Shown here: positions 21,962 to 26,342 of the stretch, piece by piece
How the letters are laid out: each line of letters starts with the position of its first letter
Position numbering within the stretch: the stretch's first letter is position 1
NCBI GenBank assembly: GCA_028691575.1
Contig: JAQUYY010000002.1
Location: 1-26,342, forward strand
Direction of reading: 5' to 3'
From: Candidatus Gastranaerophilales bacterium
Lineage (GTDB): Bacteria > Cyanobacteriota > Vampirovibrionia > Gastranaerophilales > JAQUYY01
Length of the DNA stretch: 26,342 nt
Program-made: the position numbers and the translations under genes
Notes under the pieces: generated by a model
Databases searched by the model: none
What the model was told of the DNA's origin: nothing
What the model saw: the letters and a program-made list of their open reading frames with translations, nothing else

Positions 21962-22657
21962 ATGAAAGAATTAACAAATAAAATAGGCTTCACGTTAGCG
22001 GAAACATTGATAGTCATTGCGATAATCGGAATAATTGCGAGCATAGTTACGCCGATGTTATTTGGTACAACAAGTGATGCTGAGCTAAAAGCAGCGTGGA
22101 AAAAATCGTATTCAGATTTGACTCAAGCAACATTGATGATAATAGCAGATAACGGCGGTACTTTAGCAGGTGCATTTCCGGGAGATAATGCAGGAACTGA
22201 AGATTTAAAAAATGCTTATGCTTTAAAACTTAATATAATTAAGGATTGCTCCGGAACTTCTGCATTCGGAGGTACCGGATCTGGAGCAACCGCTGAAGGT
22301 TGTTGGTATAGCGGTGCAAATAGCTGGTATTATTTAAATAATACAGGTATTGGAAATATAACTAATCCGGGTCTAATCTTAAATAATGGTAGTTTAGTAA
22401 GGTTTAGCGTTGAAAAATCAAATTGTAGCTATGTATCAGGAGATTATACAAGATGTGGATGGATAAATATAGATATAAATGGGTTTAAAAAACCAAATAC
22501 AATAGGAAAAGATATATTTGCTATGAGTATAATATCAAATGCACTAATACCATATGGCGCAAAAGGACTTTATTCTCCGGAAACAACTTGCATAGAAAAC
22601 TCAACAATAACAAGTAATTCAGGCTACGGTTGTTCGGCAAAGTACCTGTATGAGTAG
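21962..22657 (+). CDS. Type IV pilin-like / type II secretion-like prepilin
   Basis: This 231-residue protein has a type IV pilin N-terminus: leader MKELTNKIG, cleavage before FTLAETLIVIAIIGIIASIV, and Glu at mature position 5. Ala replaces the usual Ile at position 4, a variant I associate with Gastranaerophilales pilin-like proteins. The rest is a secreted globular domain with six cysteines (KDCSGT, EGCWYS, SNCSY, TRCGW, TTCIE, YGCSA) that could form three disulphides. It is glycine-rich in the middle (FGGTGSGATAEG). A strong own promoter and AAAGGA site suggest high expression, so it could be a major pilin or one of several pilin-like surface proteins. It is about 15 kb from the minor-pilin operon. 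Confidence 0.85.
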   Translation: MKELTNKIGFTLAETLIVIAIIGIIASIVTPMLFGTTSDAELKAAWKKSYSDLTQATLMIIADNGGTLAGAFPGDNAGTEDLKNAYALKLNIIKDCSGTSAFGGTGSGATAEGCWYSGANSWYYLNNTGIGNITNPGLILNNGSLVRFSVEKSNCSYVSGDYTRCGWINIDINGFKKPNTIGKDIFAMSIISNALIPYGAKGLYSPETTCIENSTITSNSGYGCSAKYLYE

Positions 22658-22676
22658 TAATTAAATAAGTTAATTC

Positions 22677-22705
22677 AACGTCAATGCACTCCTCGCAATG
22701 ACGTT
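22677..22705. terminator. Hairpin between convergent pilin and aspA genes
   Basis: AACGTCAATGC and GCAATGACGTT form 11-bp arms with one mismatch around a 7-base loop (ACTCCTC), followed by TTAAG. On the minus strand it reads CGTCATTGCGAGGAG, which resembles the start of a dispersed repeat I know from many bacterial genomes. It probably terminates transcription from one or both sides. Confidence 0.5.
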
Positions 22706-22738
22706 TTAAGTGTGCATCATACGCACTATGCTTCATTT

Positions 22739-24115
22739 TTAAAAATTTTTATGCCCTAGAGCTAAAATGGCATCGGGACAGGTTAAATATTCAAATTCTT
22801 CTTCTGTTAAAAGTTTATTTTGTAAAATATAATCTTTTGGTGACAAATGTGAATTTTCTAAATTTTGCGAAATTTCGGAAAGTTTTTTGTATCCGATTTT
22901 AGGTAAAAGTGCTGTTAATAATGTTGTACTTGAATTTAAATTTTGAGAAATCGCAATTTTATTAGCTTTTATACTTTTTATGCATTTTTCAACAAGAATT
23001 TTATTAGTATTAATAAGTAATTCAAGACTTTCTAATATGGAAAACGCAATTAAAGGAAAGTTTTGATTCAACTCAAGTTGTCCAAGTGCAGTTGCATGGC
23101 TAATTATAGAATCATTCCCTAAAACTTTTAATCCTATTTGAGATGTCATTTCTAAAATTACGGGATTTATTTTCCCCGGCATAATTGATGAACCTGCTTG
23201 AACCGGAGGCAAGGTTATTTCTTTAAAAGAGTGCATTAATCTTAAATCGTTTGAGATTTTAATTAAATTTGTAGCATGAGCTTTTAAAATCCCGCTAACT
23301 TCACTAAATACGTCAGTATTTTGAGTGTTTTCAACCATGTTCTCGGCTCTTGCAAGACCAATATCTGAAATTTCTCGTAAATTTTCAATTACTTGAAAAA
23401 TATATTTTCTCTCAGCTCCAAGACCTGTTCCAATAGCAGTTCCTCCGATATTAACAACTCTTAAACGCTCTTCGCATTTGTATATTCTCCATCTATCACG
23501 GGAAATTGCCTCAGCATAGGCAGAAAATTCTTTTCCTAATGTAGTCAAAACAGCTTCAGTTAATTGAGTCCTTGCTATTTTTACAATATCGGCAAATTCT
23601 TTTTCTTTATTTTCAAGAACTTCTTGCAAAGATATTACTTGAGTTTCAAGTTGGCGTAACAGCTTGATACAGGCAATTTTCAGAGCAGTTGGAAACGTAT
23701 CGTTTGTGGATTGATACATATTAATATCAGAAATCGGGCTAATGACTTCATAGTCTCCTTTTTCATTGCCTAAATATTCTAAAGCCCTGTTAGCAATTAC
23801 TTCATTAACATTCATGTTTAGTGAAGTTCCAGCTCCACCTTGCAAAGCATCAACTACAATATACTCATTCAATTTGCCTTCAATAAGATCGCTACAAGCA
23901 TCAATTATAGCATTGGATTTAGTCTCATCCCATTTTTTCAGCCCTGAAATAGTTGTAGCACAGGCTAATTTCACCATTCCGTATGCTTTAATGAATTCAG
24001 GATGTATTTTGTAGCCTGAAACAGAAAAATTTTCTTTTGCACGCTCCGTATGAATTCCTGTATAAGAATTTTGCGGAATTAACAATTCGCCTAAAATGTC
24101 TTTTTCTTTTCTCAT
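22739..24115 (-). CDS. aspA: Aspartate ammonia-lyase (aspartase)
   Basis: AspA converts L-aspartate to fumarate and ammonia in the cytoplasm. The 458-residue protein has the family motifs QGGAGTSLNMNVNEVIANRALE, QSTNDTFPTALK and the flexible SS loop GSSIMPGKINP (308-318) with the catalytic serine. The NMNVNEV pattern favours aspartase over fumarase. It starts inside the stop of hydF (ATGA overlap), so it is translated with the hydrogenase maturase. Such neighbourhoods of aspartase with hyd maturases are, to my recollection, found in fermentative anaerobes. Ammonia is needed for the bridging amine of the H-cluster, so a dedicated supply role is an attractive inference; fumarate production for respiration is the plain alternative. 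Confidence 0.93.
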   Translation of the reverse strand: MRKEKDILGELLIPQNSYTGIHTERAKENFSVSGYKIHPEFIKAYGMVKLACATTISGLKKWDETKSNAIIDACSDLIEGKLNEYIVVDALQGGAGTSLNMNVNEVIANRALEYLGNEKGDYEVISPISDINMYQSTNDTFPTALKIACIKLLRQLETQVISLQEVLENKEKEFADIVKIARTQLTEAVLTTLGKEFSAYAEAISRDRWRIYKCEERLRVVNIGGTAIGTGLGAERKYIFQVIENLREISDIGLARAENMVENTQNTDVFSEVSGILKAHATNLIKISNDLRLMHSFKEITLPPVQAGSSIMPGKINPVILEMTSQIGLKVLGNDSIISHATALGQLELNQNFPLIAFSILESLELLINTNKILVEKCIKSIKANKIAISQNLNSSTTLLTALLPKIGYKKLSEISQNLENSHLSPKDYILQNKLLTEEEFEYLTCPDAILALGHKNF

Positions 24116-25335
24116 CGTTTAATCATTTCTTCTTCATAAACTTGTTTTGCAGCAGGGAATGGCTCTAATGCTCTTTCAAAAATTCCCAAAGAATAAGCAA
24201 TCGCAAGTCCGTAATTTGTAATCGGTACATTGGCTTCATTTGCTTTTAGTATTCTAGATAAAATCTCACGCCTGTTTGTCATACAAGCACCGCAATGAAT
24301 AATTAACTTATATTCTTTAATATTTTCGGGGAAATCATGACCTGCATAGTGCGTAAAATCAAGTTTTCCGCCAACATATTGAGTTAACCAGCGAGGAATT
24401 TTAACCTTTCCGATATCATCTGCAATCGGATGATGAGTACAAGACTCACAAACCAGAATTTTATCTCCGGGTTTCAGATTTTCTATTGCCATTGTACCTT
24501 TTACAAATTCTGATAAATTCCCTTTTAATCTTGCAAAAAGTATAGAAAAAGAAGTTAATTTAATATTTTTCGGCACATCGGCAGAAACTTTTAAAAATGC
24601 TTGCGAATCTGTTATAACAAGAGCTGGCGGTGTTTTTAATCTATTTATGGCATCTCTTAATTCTCTTTCTTTTACAACCATGACCATTGAATCATTGTCC
24701 AGCAAATCCCTTATAGTCTGAACTTGAGGTAATATTAAACGACCTTTAGGGGCTTCTAAGTCGATAGGCACAACTAAAATTGCCATTTCTCCTGCCGGAA
24801 TTAAGTCTGATGCTATACTTGGAGTTTGCATAAATTCCTCGGGCGCCGATTTTATAATATGCTGTTTTAACTCGTCAATCCCTTTATTTTCCTTAACGGA
24901 TGTATATATCGGCGATTTTATGCATTTTGATTTTTCTTCAGAAATAGTTTTTTCATCAATTTTATTTATGACAGAAATAAAAGGAACATTTCTTTTATCA
25001 AATTCTTTAACCAATTTAGCTTCAAAATCGTCCCAACCTCTGTAATCACAGACAATTATAGCTAAATCTATTCTATCGATAATTTTTAAAGTTTTATCTA
25101 CTCTTTGAGCTCCTAAAGCCCCATTATCATCAATTCCCGCTGTATCAACAAATAAAACAGGTCCTAACGGTAATAATTCCATGGCTTTTTCAACAGGGTC
25201 AGTCGTTGTTCCTGCGATTTCAGACACTATTGATATTTGCTGTTTTGTTAAAGCATTTATAATACTGGATTTTCCGACATTTCTTTTCCCAAAAATCCCG
25301 ATATGAAGCCTTAATCCACGAGGTGTGTTTTGCAT
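24112..25335 (-). CDS. hydF: [FeFe]-hydrogenase H-cluster maturation GTPase HydF
   Basis: HydF is the scaffold and GTPase that assembles the diiron subcluster made with HydE and HydG and delivers it to [FeFe]-hydrogenase. The 407-residue protein has an N-terminal GTPase domain: G1 GKRNVGKS (16-23), switch threonines near TTTDP, G3 DTAG (64-67) and G4 NKID (124-127). A dimerisation domain follows, then a C-terminal iron-sulphur domain with the hallmark C299-T-H301 ... H347-C348-x-x-C351, about 45 residues apart as expected. AAGGA lies ten bases before the ATG. It is the first gene of an operon with aspA. HydE, HydG and the hydrogenase must lie elsewhere. Confidence 0.95.
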   Translation of the reverse strand: MQNTPRGLRLHIGIFGKRNVGKSSIINALTKQQISIVSEIAGTTTDPVEKAMELLPLGPVLFVDTAGIDDNGALGAQRVDKTLKIIDRIDLAIIVCDYRGWDDFEAKLVKEFDKRNVPFISVINKIDEKTISEEKSKCIKSPIYTSVKENKGIDELKQHIIKSAPEEFMQTPSIASDLIPAGEMAILVVPIDLEAPKGRLILPQVQTIRDLLDNDSMVMVVKERELRDAINRLKTPPALVITDSQAFLKVSADVPKNIKLTSFSILFARLKGNLSEFVKGTMAIENLKPGDKILVCESCTHHPIADDIGKVKIPRWLTQYVGGKLDFTHYAGHDFPENIKEYKLIIHCGACMTNRREILSRILKANEANVPITNYGLAIAYSLGIFERALEPFPAAKQVYEEEMIKR

Positions 25336-25403
25336 AATTTTATTTTCCTTCTATTTATATTTTAAAATAAAGTTAATATATGTGCAATTTTAGTCGGCTA
25401 TTG

Positions 25404-25418
25404 TATAATATTTTTATG
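25404..25418 (+). promoter_or_regulatory. Leaderless-type promoter: TATAAT-N6-ATG of yqeK
   Basis: TATAATATTTTTATG places a perfect -10 box exactly six bases before the yqeK start codon, so transcription should begin at the A of ATG. There is no ribosome-binding site and no good -35. It differs at one base from the element at the SH3-like gene. Confidence 0.55.
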
Positions 25419-25997
25419 GATATAAATAAATGGATAAAAGAAAAATTAGTTTGTGATGAAGAACGTTATTTGCATTCTCTTGGAACACAAGAAATGGCGG
25501 GTTTTTTAGCTGAAAAATTTAACGTCGATGTTGAAAAAGCAAAACTAACAGGTCTTTTGCATGATTGTGCTAAATGCTTAGATGCAGAAGAACTTTTGAC
25601 TATTATTGATGATAATAATCTTGATGTAACAGATGAGGAGAAAAATTCTTACAAGACACTTCATGCACCGGTTAGCGCATTTGTTGCACAAAAAGAGTTG
25701 AATATTCAGGATGATGAAATTTTATCTGCAATCAGATGGCATACTATCGGCAAAAAAAATATGACTCTACTTGAAAAAATAGTGTTTTTAGCTGATAAAA
25801 TCGAAGCAAAAACAAGATCTGAAGAATTTACAAAAATAGTTTTAAATAAGTTAAAAGAAACTAATGATATAGATGAGGCGATTTTAATTTGCTATGATGC
25901 AACAATAAAGAGCCTTGTAGAAAGAAAACTTTTTATAAATACTGAAACCATTGATATATGGAATGATTTAATTTTAAAATTGACTAAAAAGAGGTAA
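25416..25997 (+). CDS. yqeK: HD-domain hydrolase YqeK (Ap4A hydrolase, symmetrical)
   Basis: YqeK hydrolyses diadenosine tetraphosphate to ADP with a two-metal HD-domain active site. The 193-residue protein shows the ligands H20 (YLHSLG), H49-D50 (GLLHDCAK), H83 (LHAPV), H109 (RWHTIGKKNMTLLEK) and D127 (LADKIE), in the order and length of the family. ATG 25416 is chosen over an in-frame ATG at 25380 because MDINKWI fits the family start and a -10 box sits just before it. ruvC follows after 3 bp, so the two form an operon. It is divergent from hydF with 80 bp between. Confidence 0.92.
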   Translation: MDINKWIKEKLVCDEERYLHSLGTQEMAGFLAEKFNVDVEKAKLTGLLHDCAKCLDAEELLTIIDDNNLDVTDEEKNSYKTLHAPVSAFVAQKELNIQDDEILSAIRWHTIGKKNMTLLEKIVFLADKIEAKTRSEEFTKIVLNKLKETNDIDEAILICYDATIKSLVERKLFINTETIDIWNDLILKLTKKR

Positions 25998-26000
25998 ACA

Positions 26001-26342
26001 TTGAGAATATTTGGAATAGATCCCGGCGTAGCAATTGTAGGCTACAGTGTAATAGATATTGAATGCATTAATGGTTGTAATAGTTATGCCTTGATTGATT
26101 CCGGCTCTATTCAAACCAGCAAAAATCTTTCTACGCCTGACAGATTGCTGGAAATCGCAGAAGATATGGATATTCTTACAAAAAAATTCAAGCCCGATAT
26201 TGCTTCTATTGAAAAACTTTTTTACTTTAAAAACGCTAAAACCATTATGCCTGTTGCAGAAGCTCGAGGAGTTATTCTAATGATATTAAGAAGAGCAGGG
26301 ATTGAAATTTGTGAATATACCCCGCTGGAAGTCAAGCAAACC
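26001..26342 (+). CDS. ruvC: Holliday junction resolvase RuvC, N-terminal part (runs off window)
   Basis: RuvC is the endonuclease that cuts Holliday junctions after RuvAB branch migration. The first 114 codons are present; the full protein is about 160-170 residues, so the C-terminus lies outside. The sequence MRIFGIDPGVAIVGY has the catalytic D7, IEKLFYFKNA has E71, and VAEARGVILM followed by YTPLEVKQ matches the family. The start is a TTG with GAGG six bases upstream, overlapping the stop of yqeK. No in-frame ATG could give the conserved N-terminus. Confidence 0.95.
   Translation, partial: MRIFGIDPGVAIVGYSVIDIECINGCNSYALIDSGSIQTSKNLSTPDRLLEIAEDMDILTKKFKPDIASIEKLFYFKNAKTIMPVAEARGVILMILRRAGIEICEYTPLEVKQT

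Overview
The window is AT-rich, gene-dense bacterial chromosome. My best guess at origin is a gut member of the Gastranaerophilales (Vampirovibrionia, formerly Melainabacteria). The reasons are low GC, a stand-alone pilin with the GFTLAETLIVIAIIG-type N-terminus, a flagellar-type ATPase and FlgM-like protein without a motility operon around them, an [FeFe]-hydrogenase maturase, and hypothetical proteins carrying an N-terminal F-x-G peptide. This is an inference from memory of that lineage; no marker was searched. I see no integrase, transposase, phage structural module or CRISPR array.

Layout from left to right. Bases 1-562 hold the 3' end of a FliI-type ATPase. A 559-residue TPR protein (minus) is divergent from a zinc-finger membrane protein and a PQ-loop/SemiSWEET-like protein (2424-3235). 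Bases 3389-6652 are an overlapping four-gene minor-pilin operon (K/PilX-, H-, J/PilW- and I/PilV-like). It meets head-on a minus-strand group: a JAMM-like protein, a PHP phosphoesterase and deoC. A 402-residue orphan protein (9276-10484) converges on ilvD. Next come a CMP-nonulosonate synthetase gene broken by an in-frame TAA, its coupled small zinc-ribbon gene and a secreted SH3-like protein, all minus. A small gene with a clear terminator precedes tRNA-Phe, whose upstream region contains rearranged pieces of the tRNA itself.

The right half holds a protein-kinase-like protein with an F-x-G N-terminal peptide, panE with a cation/Ca2+ exchanger, an NrnA-type DHH phosphoesterase, a PDZ-less HtrA-like protease, a FlgM-like protein followed by a second TPR protein, a YkgJ-type cysteine-cluster protein, a stand-alone pilin, aspA overlapping hydF, and finally yqeK followed by ruvC, which runs off the right edge.

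How the genes fit together. Several are housekeeping: ilvD and panE (branched-chain amino acids and pantothenate), deoC, nrnA, yqeK and ruvC. Two sets concern surface machinery (pilins; FliI and FlgM). The hydF-aspA overlap points to fermentative hydrogen metabolism, with aspartase a possible ammonia source for cofactor assembly. The most unusual points are: (i) two unrelated proteins sharing an ISF-x-G-x3-IP N-terminal peptide, one kinase-like and one JAMM-like; (ii) the tRNA-Phe leader with duplicated and inverted tRNA segments; (iii) two genes with a nearly identical TATAAT-N6-ATG start that predicts leaderless mRNAs; (iv) four convergent gene pairs meeting with between a 4-bp overlap and a 1-bp gap.
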